Notes under the pieces: generated by a model
What the model saw: the letters and a program-made list of their open reading frames with translations, nothing else
Told to the model about the DNA's origin: nothing
The model's database searches: none
Part shown: positions 32,669-42,344 of the stretch, one piece after another
Layout of the letters: the number at the start of each line of letters is the position of its first letter
Numbering within the stretch: position 1 is the stretch's first letter
Translations under genes and position numbers: made by a program
Assembly (NCBI GenBank): GCA_029298735.1
Contig: JANSLP010000162.1
Location: forward strand, 1 to 64,000
DNA from: Ophiostoma sp. CBS 140.51
Taxonomy: Eukaryota > Ascomycota > Sordariomycetes > Ophiostomatales > Ophiostomataceae
DNA: 64,000 bases
Direction of reading: 5' to 3'

Positions 32669-34944
32669 GCAAGTCAGTCGAGCATGAGAACGGCGCATGC
32701 CGAGAGAGGAGAGACGAGTGGCAGGATATCGACTTGAAGCGACAGGAGACAGGACGGTGCGTGGGAGACTGGATACACCGGACCGGACCACGCCACGGAA
32801 CAACCAGACACGACCTTCGGACGACATCGTATCCATATACCGACCGAACGACGGACATGTGATCGGAAACAAGGAAAACAACAAACAAAATGGCGTTATA
32901 AGGACAGCACCTCTCTCAACCAGAGCATGGCGTTTCAGGGCGTACAGTTTTTGCTTTACTACTCTACCCGTTTTCTATATCTTACTTGCTTGCCACTTTA
33001 GCGAATTTGCATTTCAGTTTACTGTTCAAACGGCCAAAGGAAGGAAGCAGCAGGAGGAGTCTGTATGTCTCAGGCACGAGTAAGTGTCAGTCCGATGACG
33101 TCGAAAGACAACACATGTAGTGACAAGGGGGCAGAATACGACGATTGCTGCAAGGCTGTTGTGAGCACAAATATACCATTCCAGGCCAAACGAGGCTCTG
33201 GAAACAAAACAATCCAAAGAAAGTTGAAACCCATCATCAGACTTCTCTATCACGTTATCACGTCTTGGACCTTGGACCCTTGGTTTAGTCAACACATGTA
33301 GAACTGTTGCTATCGATCTACACAAACAGACAAAACCACCTCGGGCGCGTTCGGGACCAAGACTGGAAGAGTCATTGGCTTTCGACCGGCTCTTCACCAC
33401 CGAGACCGCGCTGTCTTTGATGCTAAACGCTCGTGGCTAGTTGACGCCATCCCATTCGTTATCTACAGCCGGATGGGCGCTGTGATTGGCAGGATGCACA
33501 CACTGTGGATAATGATAGATAGGCAAGAGAATGTACTGATGTACAGGCACCACTTGAGGTACTCAGACCACCCAGTAAATATCGCGCAGTAGCTTGTACC
33601 TCTTCTTAACAGTACTTTGCTTACATTCGGCTTTGTTCCCCCCCCCATACTTGGAGGTCAGGTGGTGGCCGTGAGTCGGCTCCCCTGCACCGCGGGCGCG
33701 ATTCAGCATCCCGGATACCACAGCCCATGCGCTCCCTGGATGTACGTACACTGTGGTCAAGGCGTGCGTTTGTGTCTCTCGTGTCTGATGTGATGTCTCT
33801 CCTTGTGTGTAATTTGTAGTTTCCTATTTTTGTCCTTTTTGTTTCGTGATTCTGATTGCCGAACAACCTGCATTCTTGATTCCTTTCCCCCGCTTCACAC
33901 AACGTACATCAACACCCTTTCTCGGCTTGCGACTCAACACCAGTCGCGCCTTCCACGTCGTCGCATTCGTTCAAGACAGACCCCCTTTCCCCTCTTTCGT
34001 TCTACGTATTGCTTCCTTTCTCGGAGTTGGAATCTCTTCTGTTTCTGATCGCTCTTTCCTCCCGCACTCCGCGACCACAGGCCATACAGAAGTTGTTCCT
34101 TCCGCACACACTCAGCTGTCAATCTTCGCCTTGGCCTGGCCGCCTTGCCATCGCCTTGTCATCCTTATTACCTCACCAGCTCACAACTCACTGCGAATTC
34201 CAGCAAACGACAGCGTCCGCACACCTCCACGTGAACCTCCTTTGACGCCCTCTGGCCTACTTAGTCGCGCCCTCACAGCCCGCCAACAAAAGTAGCGCCC
34301 TTCTCAGAACGACACGATAAACAGGGAAGCCGGGTCTTTGATCTCTTTGCTCGAGCAGCAGTGACAAAACAGCACTATCTCCCGACTCGCTCCTTCTTTC
34401 GCAAAAGACCCCGTCTCTTTCGCCTGACACGACACTCACCCTATCTCGCTTTCACACTTTCATCCATACTCTCTCTCTTCATCTCGACTCTCCTTCTATT
34501 TTTTTTCGCGACAACGGTCAACATCAACATTCCGTCTCATCTCTACTATCGTCTTATCCTCCGAGCCCCCTCTTTCGTCCTACTCTCCACAGGCACCTCC
34601 TCCGCTCCTTCCATCCCAAATCGCCTCAATAGGTGGAGAGACCCTCTTTCCTCCTTCGCTCTTCCGCCCACTCAGCTCAGCGCCAACCGAACGCACGTCA
34701 CCAGGTCGCCAATCATACGCCTGGTCACAAGATTCACGCACAATCGGGGAACCAAGGCTCTCCCAACACAGCCAACCTCACCTCTTCCGAACGACCTTTG
34801 CGCGGCCATCGTTTGCACGTTCCATCGCGGCTTCCTTTTCATCCTCACTTTCCTTCCTTCCCCCTCCATCCGACCTTTACGGAGTATCGCCCCATCTTTA
34901 CAACCACTCTTAAATGCTTCACAGACCCACGCGAATCCACCAAG
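32669..34944. other. Intergenic region and pyrimidine-rich leader of MAF1
   Basis: No gene was recognised. From about 33800 onwards the plus strand is very C/T-rich, ending in the ATG at 34945, so roughly the last kilobase is probably promoter plus leader of MAF1. An open frame at 34361-34948 is a by-product of this composition. Confidence 0.55.
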
Positions 34945-36436
34945 ATGAAGGTATGTCCGCCATTTGCGGCAATGTGGCCCTGCCACTTGTCCCACTGTGG
35001 TCGCGATTCTGGGGCTTTGTCGTCGATGACGTCGTCCCATCGTCCCACGTTTCCCGTTTTCCGTTCACGATAACTGACCCGCGCGCGCTTTTCCCCCGCG
35101 CTTTCTCGAATAGTTCATACCGCTCCGCGACTTCGACATTGTCACCAGCGCGCTTAACTTCGACACGCCCGACTGCCACGTTACGGGCGGCTGTGATCTC
35201 TACACGACAAAAGCCGCCGGCTCCGACAAGAAGCTCTACAAGGACATTGACAAGTCGTTGGAGAGCCAACATGCCGCCCTCCTCAAACTCGGTGCGAGCC
35301 TGAGCCCGCCACACCGCGAGGAAATGGCCGCCAGCCAGATGCTGTCGCGGTCGAGTCCCTTTGGCAACCTCTCGGAGATTTCGAGCCGCCGCACGTTTGC
35401 CTACCTCATCGCGACCCTCAACGCCTCCCACCCCGACTACGATTTCTCCCACGTCCTGCGGCCCGCCGATTTCCGGAGAGAGCGCAACTTAAGAAAAGTC
35501 ATGAGCCTGATTGACAGCACACTCAGCAACGTGCGGCCCAGCTCTCTAGTCTTGGACAGCACGCTTGGATCATCCATGGGCGGCGCCTCAGTCGGATCGC
35601 TGCCCTCGGCGGCCTCGGCCTCAGCCTCCCCGCTCTGGGGTCCTCAGATGTGGGCACTCATTAACAAGGAGATGCACCTCCAGGACTGCACCGTCTTTTC
35701 GTACCAACCCGACAATAACCCGTTCGACGAAGAGGACGGCGCCATCTGGACCATGCACTACTTCTTCTTCAGCAAAGCACTGAAACGCGTCGCCTACATG
35801 TACGTCCGCGGCGTGCCGTTGCTGTCACACAGTCCTGTCCTCATGCCACGACACCCGCAGCGTCGCATGTCCCATCAACACCACTCGTCGATTGCTATTG
35901 CCGGCGCACGGTCACGGATGGCACACCGCCGGGGCAGCCGGAGTAGTCGGCTGTCGAGTAGTGCCGCCGATCAGGCAGGGCTGGTGGGATTCTCGACGTC
36001 TGCGTCGTCAAAACGACCGAGTCTGTCGTTTCAAAATTCTGCCGCCTCTGCTGCATCGGATGGTTCGAATGGCGCCAATAAGCGTGCCCGCTATTGGCTG
36101 GGCGACCACTATGCCGATCGTCTGATCTCCTCACCGGCGCCGGGCGACGTGGTCGAAGATGAGGACGAAGAGATGGATGAGGTGTTGCTGTGGCGACCGG
36201 ACGATGACAGCGATGTTGACGACTACGGTCGTACCGGCGGCGATGGTGGTTTTGCCGACGACGACGACGACATCAGTATCCTCGACAGCGATATGGACGA
36301 GGACGAGGAAGAGGACGAGGAGGACGAAGAAGAGGACTCGAGCAGTAGTGCCGCAAAGAAGGACCTGGCACAGGCGCGGAAACAGTCTGGCCGGGCAATG
36401 AGTGAGGAGATTGCCGGTCGTATGGATATCGAGTGA
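34945..36436 (+). CDS. MAF1: Maf1, repressor of RNA polymerase III
   Basis: Two exons, 34945-34950 (only ATGAAG) and 35114-36436, give 442 residues. The intron has a GTATGT donor and a TAG acceptor. Joining restores the Maf1 start MKFIPLRDFDIVTSALNF. The second conserved block has the PDYDFSHVLRPADF motif, and the third has IWTMHYFFFSKALKRVAYMYVRG. Maf1 is dephosphorylated under stress or nutrient limitation, enters the nucleus and blocks Pol III/TFIIIB assembly, lowering tRNA and 5S synthesis. A Ser-rich linker of about 100 residues after the first block is the usual site of phosphorylation. The C-terminal tail is extremely acidic (runs of Asp/Glu at about 350-415), also seen in other fungal Maf1 proteins. 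Confidence 0.95.
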
Positions 36437-37219
36437 TATGGAGGGGATATTTTCGTCTTGTTTCTATTTCTTTTTTCCTGTCTTCTGTTTTATTTTCCAG
36501 CATTGCCTTTTGCTTTATGGGTCGGGGTTTTACGTGTTTTTCCTGCGGGTTATATTTTGCGGACATTTTTTATTTGAGTTTGTGCTCAAGGCGTTGAAAT
36601 TACTCGGGAGGGGCACGAACGGGTCGGGTTTTTCTTTTCCTCTTTTTCTGTTCTTCTTTTCCTCTTCTTCACTTTTTATGATATGCGACCCAGATACTAG
36701 TTCTGTTTGGAAACTTGGTTGCTCTCTTTTCTCTTCTTCTGTATTTTAGTTTCCTACGCCGATTCGTCGTTATTTCAACAGAAACACGAAATTGATGCCT
36801 TCAAAGGACGCTGAACTTTTGCTCGTGAAAGATGACGAAATGCGTAGCTCAGTATGATGACATAATCATTGCTGCAGTGGGCATTCTGGGAGCTGTCCGT
36901 TTTAGCGGCTGTCGCGCCTGTGACGTTTAGGGGAGCTGCCTCACTGTAACAACTAACTACAACAACGACAACGAGGGGCTCTTAACCAAACAACCTCGCT
37001 CCTCAACGATACCTCACGATGGGCATGTGACGGCCCGACTGTACGAAGCAAAAGCTTCACCGAACATCAGACGAAACAAATACACCTCGGTTTATACCGT
37101 CCCAACCTCCGACCACAGCGAGCTCGTGATCACAAGGCAGCCGATAAGGTCTTGGCGAGCAGAGAGGGGACGGAAGACGAAGAAGAAGGCGACGACAAAT
37201 AAGAGAAAAGGCGACCACA
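36437..37219. other. Intergenic region, MAF1 3' end and CCZ1 promoter
   Basis: T-rich for the first 330 bases (3' UTR-like), then mixed sequence to the CCZ1 ATG at 37220. No gene was seen. Confidence 0.6.
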
Positions 37220-40200
37220 ATGTCATCCGCCGATAAGGCAGCTGCCGCGGCCGGCCCCGGTGGCGCTGCAGGCGGTGGTGGTGCCGCTGGCGTCATCCCA
37301 GCACAACTCGGCTTCCTCGCCATCTACAATCCCAGTCTAGGCACGACCGACGAGACCATCGAGGACCAGATTGCCTACTACGGGGGGGCTACCGTCGGTG
37401 CCACGGTCACTACAAATGACAATACCAGCAACCCCACAAACACCCGCCGCCGCCGTCGAAGCTCCGCCTCGGCCGCCGCACCCACCGCCCATCTCGCCCC
37501 CGCCGAACGCAACGAACGCCTCCGCCAAATTGGGCTGGCACAGGGCATGGTGGCCTTTGGCCGCAGTTTTGCCGGCGACCAGGCCGTCGATACCATTGAG
37601 ACGGACAAGACACGAGTCGTGCTGCACGAGCTGGAACCGGGGTGGTGGATCTTGGCATCGGTGGACTTGACAAAGTTGCCCACACCAGAAGGTGGAGAAG
37701 AATTCTCGGCGCGGGAGGTCAAGCCGGCCGCTCTCCTCCTGCAAGACTTGTTGAGGGCACATTCCGTCTTTCTTCTGCACCACGACATTAGCCTGGACGC
37801 GCTCTTCCGCCGAGTGACTCCCCGCTCCCGCTTTACGGTCCTGTTGGCCCGTTACTGGGACATTTTCCTGTCATCATGGTCGGTGCTGCTGCACGGCAAC
37901 CCGGTGCGAGACGTGTTCCCAGGGATGCGGCTGGCGGCATGCGGCGAACTGGGCATTGGCGTGGGCGAAGAGGAGCGCGGCAGCGGCGAGCGGGAAGTGC
38001 TCGAGGGACTGGTGGAAAGCACAGACGGGCTGGTCGACTTGGTCGTGTGCCGATACGGCGAGGCGCCCAAGGGTGTCGGTTTCGAGGACGACGAGTTTGG
38101 TCTGGAGGGCCTCGGTGGTGACGACACAAGCAAAACTGGCGACGACACCGACGAAGACTCCGTCTGGTTGGGCACGAGCAGTGGCCTAGGCTCTGAAGAC
38201 GGTGCCATCTTCCTCGGCGTCGGCGCTCTTACTCGTCCGGCTCTGCGCAGCCTGACTTACTGGATGGAGGATGTCTACATCTGGGGCCAGGACGCCTACA
38301 GCATCGCAGACAATCCATCTGCCCCGTCACGGCAGGCAAGGCACCGCAAAAAGGGACTGCCGACTATGGGCAGCATCTCTGAACAGCACCAGGAGCAGAA
38401 GAAGAAGAAGAAGGGATCGTCACAGCAACCACAAGAACAGCCACAACAACCGGTCATGCTACCACCACCATCACTCTTTCCACCGAAGCCCGTGACACAA
38501 ATAACAGCACGGGCCACAAAATCACCCACACCAACACAAGCACAGCCTATCCCGGCCCCCAGCTCATCGTCGTCCGCATCTCAGACGAGCAAAGACTCGC
38601 CTTCAAAGGGCACACCCGCTTCGACATTGTCTGAAAGTGCCAGCAGTGGCGGTATGGATAAGTACATGTCCATCATGAAGCTCGGATACGGTACATACTG
38701 GAGCCTAGGAGGCAGTTCGGTTGACGCTGCATCCGATACACTTCCCACTTCAGGTGCTTCAAAGGAAGATAATGGCAGCAAACAAACTCGGTTCCATAAT
38801 TCCAGCCGAGCGGGCCGCTTCCTAATTCCCCTGGTCGAAGACACCAACGAAGATAAGACCAAAAATACAACTTCAATAGACGACAGTGTGTCGTCCGTTG
38901 CCGAGTCTGAAGATTCTGTAAAGCCAAAGGAACCTACAAAGACGGCACCCAAGGCGCCACCACGGACGATTATTGTCGAGATGGCCAAGTCAAGCAACGA
39001 TGCCAGCCGGCCCACTTCCGCCAACGAAACACTACAAGAAAGCCAGGATGAGGGTGAAAGCAAGACGCAGAGCGCAAAGGGCAAAGGAAAGGAGGCGGAA
39101 ACCCCACCAGCACCAGAAGCACTTACGTCTCATACTGGCAACAAATTGCGTGTTGTGGTCTACGCCCAAAGACCATTCTTGTACACATTCCTCTTCGACC
39201 AGGGCTCAGTCGATAGTCCGACTGTGCCGGATGCCGCTGCCCCTCCTCGAATGAGCGAAGAGATAGTCCAGAAGCTCATCGACCGCCAGCTGTCCGTCCT
39301 GCACAAGCCTCTGCTCAAGTCAACAGCCTACCGTCCCAACAAGCCCGGTGTAGTCGGTGCAGCAGCCATGCTCAATGCCGCCGTGGCAACGTCGTCGTCC
39401 AACTCATCGGCCTCGGCATCGGGTGCCATCTACGACCTCATCTGGGACCCGGGTATGCTTACTATTCACTCCACCATCCCCAATATCCCGGACCCATACG
39501 CCATGCTCAAGATGATGGCGGCCGACAACGCTGCCGGAAAGGGGAAGAGGTCGAAGAAAGCCGTCAAGCAGCAGCAGCAACTGGGTCTCCAAGGCCCTCA
39601 GACCCCTTGGTCCCGCGTCGAGGCCCTCAACACACACATGCAAATCCTCAACATGTACGCCGCCACACGAAGCAACGGCGCCGAGCTCGAGCGGATGTGC
39701 AAGACCAGCCGTGGGTGGTGGATCGTCTGGAACCGGCTAGTCGAGCGGACGGCCACAGAGTCCAAGTCTACACCTGGCCAAAGCAAGTATGGATCCACGC
39801 TGTTCGAAGAAGAAGAGACCAAGGAGGGTGACGACAACGACAGCTACCAGAGAGCACCGAGCGACTGCGAGAGTGACGATACTGCTACAGTACAGGCAGC
39901 GTCAGCAGCCGCTCTAGGTACTTACACCGTCCGCAAGGAGATCATCCTGATCCGCAAAGCCAGCGACCATGTCGACAATGCCAGTGGTGGAGGTCGCAAT
40001 ACCACCAGCGAGAGCTTGGGCGGCGGTAGTGGACTCGGCCTTGGTCTGGGTATGGGCGGCCGCGCCACGTCGGCAATGCGGGCTTTCAGTGCGTCAACCT
40101 ACCTGGGCTTTGGCGGCAGCGGTGCATCTGGCGGCTCGTCTAGTGCTGGTACTGCTCGTAAAGTCGATGCTGCCGCGGCAGAAGAAGCCGCCGCCGCCGC

Positions 40201-40303
40201 CGATCGCGGTGCTGGATGGGCCGATGGTGCTAGTAAGCTGGCTCAGGGCATTGGTGTCGACACGAAAAAGTACATTGAAGGGCTGCTCACGCTGAACAAG
40301 TAG
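37220..40303 (+). CDS. CCZ1: Ccz1, subunit of the Mon1-Ccz1 Rab7 exchange factor
   Basis: Single exon, 1027 residues, with the ATG in CACAATG context. Ccz1 pairs with Mon1 on late endosomes, vacuoles and autophagosomes and activates the Rab7 homologue Ypt7. The N-terminal longin-type (CCZ1/INTU/HPS4 first) domain is recognisable after a Gly/Ala-rich start: QLGFLAIYNPSLGTTDETIEDQIAYY, then a Pro/Ala insert, then RLRQIGLAQGMVAFGRSF, and ELEPGWWILASVDLTKLP near residue 145. Conserved blocks recur with LRSLTYWMEDVYIWG (~350), KYMSIMKLGYGTYWSLGG (~480), and YAQRPFLYTFLFDQ (~650). The C-terminal part has KTSRGWWIVWNRL (~830) and TYTVRKEIILIRKAS (~900). Long Ser/Gln/Pro/Lys low-complexity inserts lie between the blocks and account for its length over yeast Ccz1 (704 residues). 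Confidence 0.88.
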   Translation: MSSADKAAAAAGPGGAAGGGGAAGVIPAQLGFLAIYNPSLGTTDETIEDQIAYYGGATVGATVTTNDNTSNPTNTRRRRRSSASAAAPTAHLAPAERNERLRQIGLAQGMVAFGRSFAGDQAVDTIETDKTRVVLHELEPGWWILASVDLTKLPTPEGGEEFSAREVKPAALLLQDLLRAHSVFLLHHDISLDALFRRVTPRSRFTVLLARYWDIFLSSWSVLLHGNPVRDVFPGMRLAACGELGIGVGEEERGSGEREVLEGLVESTDGLVDLVVCRYGEAPKGVGFEDDEFGLEGLGGDDTSKTGDDTDEDSVWLGTSSGLGSEDGAIFLGVGALTRPALRSLTYWMEDVYIWGQDAYSIADNPSAPSRQARHRKKGLPTMGSISEQHQEQKKKKKGSSQQPQEQPQQPVMLPPPSLFPPKPVTQITARATKSPTPTQAQPIPAPSSSSSASQTSKDSPSKGTPASTLSESASSGGMDKYMSIMKLGYGTYWSLGGSSVDAASDTLPTSGASKEDNGSKQTRFHNSSRAGRFLIPLVEDTNEDKTKNTTSIDDSVSSVAESEDSVKPKEPTKTAPKAPPRTIIVEMAKSSNDASRPTSANETLQESQDEGESKTQSAKGKGKEAETPPAPEALTSHTGNKLRVVVYAQRPFLYTFLFDQGSVDSPTVPDAAAPPRMSEEIVQKLIDRQLSVLHKPLLKSTAYRPNKPGVVGAAAMLNAAVATSSSNSSASASGAIYDLIWDPGMLTIHSTIPNIPDPYAMLKMMAADNAAGKGKRSKKAVKQQQQLGLQGPQTPWSRVEALNTHMQILNMYAATRSNGAELERMCKTSRGWWIVWNRLVERTATESKSTPGQSKYGSTLFEEEETKEGDDNDSYQRAPSDCESDDTATVQAASAAALGTYTVRKEIILIRKASDHVDNASGGGRNTTSESLGGGSGLGLGLGMGGRATSAMRAFSASTYLGFGGSGASGGSSSAGTARKVDAAAAEEAAAAADRGAGWADGASKLAQGIGVDTKKYIEGLLTLNK

Positions 40304-40716
40304 GCCGGGAAGGGCAGGATAATGATGTATATACATAGCGCCTTCCATTCCTAGATAAGCCTTTTTACCACATAATTTATTCCACCACGAAGGAAAGAAC
40401 ACAGGTGGCTCTTTCCTTATAAATATATGCCTTTTTCTCAATGAATGGCAGCATCTGCTCCCTGGCCATTGCCCTGTGAATGCTGGAAGCTCTTTATGGA
40501 AGCTCTTTATGGGAGTTTGCGTAATTGTGTTTACTTCTGCCATCATCTAACATCATCACTATGAATCATTCACCAACCAGCTCTACCACCCCTGTACTTA
40601 CCACCACCCCTCAATTTTGTCGTTATAGTGAAACCACAAGATCCTTTGTTTCTTCTCTTCTCTTTCATACATCGATCGCTTGTTTTCTGTCCACTCTCGA
40701 CCCTCCTGCCGTCACG
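40304..40716. other. Intergenic region between CCZ1 and the RBR gene
   Basis: The 3' UTR of CCZ1 and the promoter of the next gene. In-frame ATGs at 40561 and a non-ATG frame from 40525 would extend the RBR protein, but the extra residues look like leader. Confidence 0.5.
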
Positions 40717-41808
40717 ATGGGCGAAACACAGACAATGCCCACGCAGCCTGCACCAGCTGTACCAACTGTACAGATTGCACCGAGCCTGGCCGCCGGGACC
40801 GCCGAGATACTCCCTCTCCAATCTGTCGGTGCCGAAAATATTGGTCCTTGCCGAGAATCCAGAACCAGCACGACAACACCGTCAAGCACAGACTTCAAAG
40901 GGCGGGCCGCCTTTCGAGAATCCTCCAACCGATGCTTCGTCTGCTTCGAACCTTGCGTCGCCGGCAGCGCCGCCTTCCTCCGCACTCGCCAAGACGCCTG
41001 GGCCATGGTCTGCCGCCTCACCGTCAATGGCGTCCGCGTCGGTCCCGGCGAGCCCTTTACATCCGTCGTGCGCGGCACCCACTATGCCCGCCCCTCGGCG
41101 TTTGATTGCAGCTCGTGCAGTGCCAGCGTTTGTGTCTTGTGTCTGTGCCGGCGACTGCGGGCAGGTATCCAGTACGTGGCGCAGCACCCCTTGACGTGTG
41201 CCTGTGGTGAAGTTTCGCTGGTCAACGAGACCACCGTTTTGTTTTTGACACCCGAACAAGAGCACTCGTTGTACCTCCGCTGTGACGAGTGGTACTGCAG
41301 CGACCCGCTGTACTGCCCGGTCCCGACGTGCTCGGCGTACATTCCGATGTTGCCCTGTCTGCTGCACTTTGGGAGGAGCAAGCGGGCCAGCAACTCTTCT
41401 TCTGGTGAACTGCCGACCAGAGTGAGTTGCGTCAAGTGTGACGTGCCGATTTGTACGCAGTGCAAAGGAAGAGCAGACGACGAAGCCCACCGAAGTGACG
41501 ACATTGCTCAGAATGGCAAGCCGGTGCCATGCAGGCGGCCCAACATTCACCACAACAAGGACATCGAGCGCTTCATCCAGGAGAAAGGCTACCGGAAGTG
41601 GTGAGTACCTGCCCTAATGGATATGTTTTGATCGTGTGCTAACATACTTAGCCCCCAGTGCAGCATCACCGTCGACCGGGCCCTGAGTGGGTGCCGTCAG
41701 GTGCAATGTTTCTGCGGCGCCGTATTTTGCTACTCATGCACCAACGCACTGGAAGACTGCGTGTGCCATCCGAAAATTGTGAGCCTTCGGTCGCGGACTG
41801 TTTCGTGA
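40717..41808 (+). CDS. RBR (RING-IBR-RING2)-type zinc-binding protein, putative E3 ubiquitin ligase
   Basis: Two exons, 40717-41600 and 41652-41808, giving 346 residues. The join makes KGYRKWCPQCSITVDRAL, a proper zinc-knuckle start. Residues ~70-160 hold CFVCFEP and a CSSCSASVCVLCLCRR cluster with a following CACG, a RING1-like but divergent module. The middle has LYCPVPTCSAYIP and VSCVKCDVPICTQCKG, matching an IBR. The end has CPQCSITVDRALSGCRQVQCFCGAVFCYSC, split here as CPQC, then SGCRQVQC, then FCYSC, matching RING2 with the Cys that accepts ubiquitin in RBR enzymes (the Cys of SGCR). By family, it would transfer ubiquitin via a thioester. The target is unknown. Start 40717 (CACGATGG) is preferred; 40561 is possible. 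The gene is convergent with the hydrolase at 42345. Confidence 0.8.
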
Positions 41809-42344
41809 GAAGATGGGGCTGTGAAAGATATGGATGGTTTACTGGAAACTATCTGGCTATTGGAATAAACCAACCCAGCACAAGACATCACGGTTGTGGG
41901 ATAAAAAGGCTCTGGTAGAAGAGAAGCATAGCAAGAGTTCAGTAAGAAAGACGCTTATAGGCGTGTACTGTTTGATAAATTGATAGACAGCCTCCATATT
42001 ATTACTTTCCATTTTGTTTACATTTGGTTCTAGTGGCGACGTTCTCTTTACCAGGTGTTCGTTTTTTTGTTTGTTTTTTTTGAAAAAAGTATTATTATTT
42101 TATTTTCCCAAGAGCCCTCAACAGAAGAAGCTCCATAGCACTTGCAACAAAAGAAACTAGCTGCAATTTGTGTGATATAAATGCAAGAAAAAAAACTGTA
42201 TTTCTAATGCTACAAGACATAAAATAGTGTCTTTATATGTTTCTATCGTTTTCGTTCCTTCATAAGTTATGTGTTCGCAGTATGTACAAAAATAAATGCA
42301 ACCGAAAAATCCAAAATGATACATAACAATATAATGTGCAGGTC
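41809..42344. other. Convergent intergenic region
   Basis: AT-rich 3' region shared by the RBR gene (+) and the hydrolase (-), with poly-T/A runs near 42065-42110. No gene was seen. Confidence 0.6.

Noticed and set aside
34361..34948. 195-codon frame before MAF1
   Set aside because: It is the C/T-rich leader read as Ser/Leu/Pro/Phe. The MAF1 start needs the ATGAAG exon in another frame.
36899..40303. Functional clustering of trafficking genes (AP-1 sigma, CCZ1, delta-COP)
   Set aside because: Three housekeeping genes within about 20 kb, separated by unrelated genes and on different strands. Chance proximity is the simpler reading.
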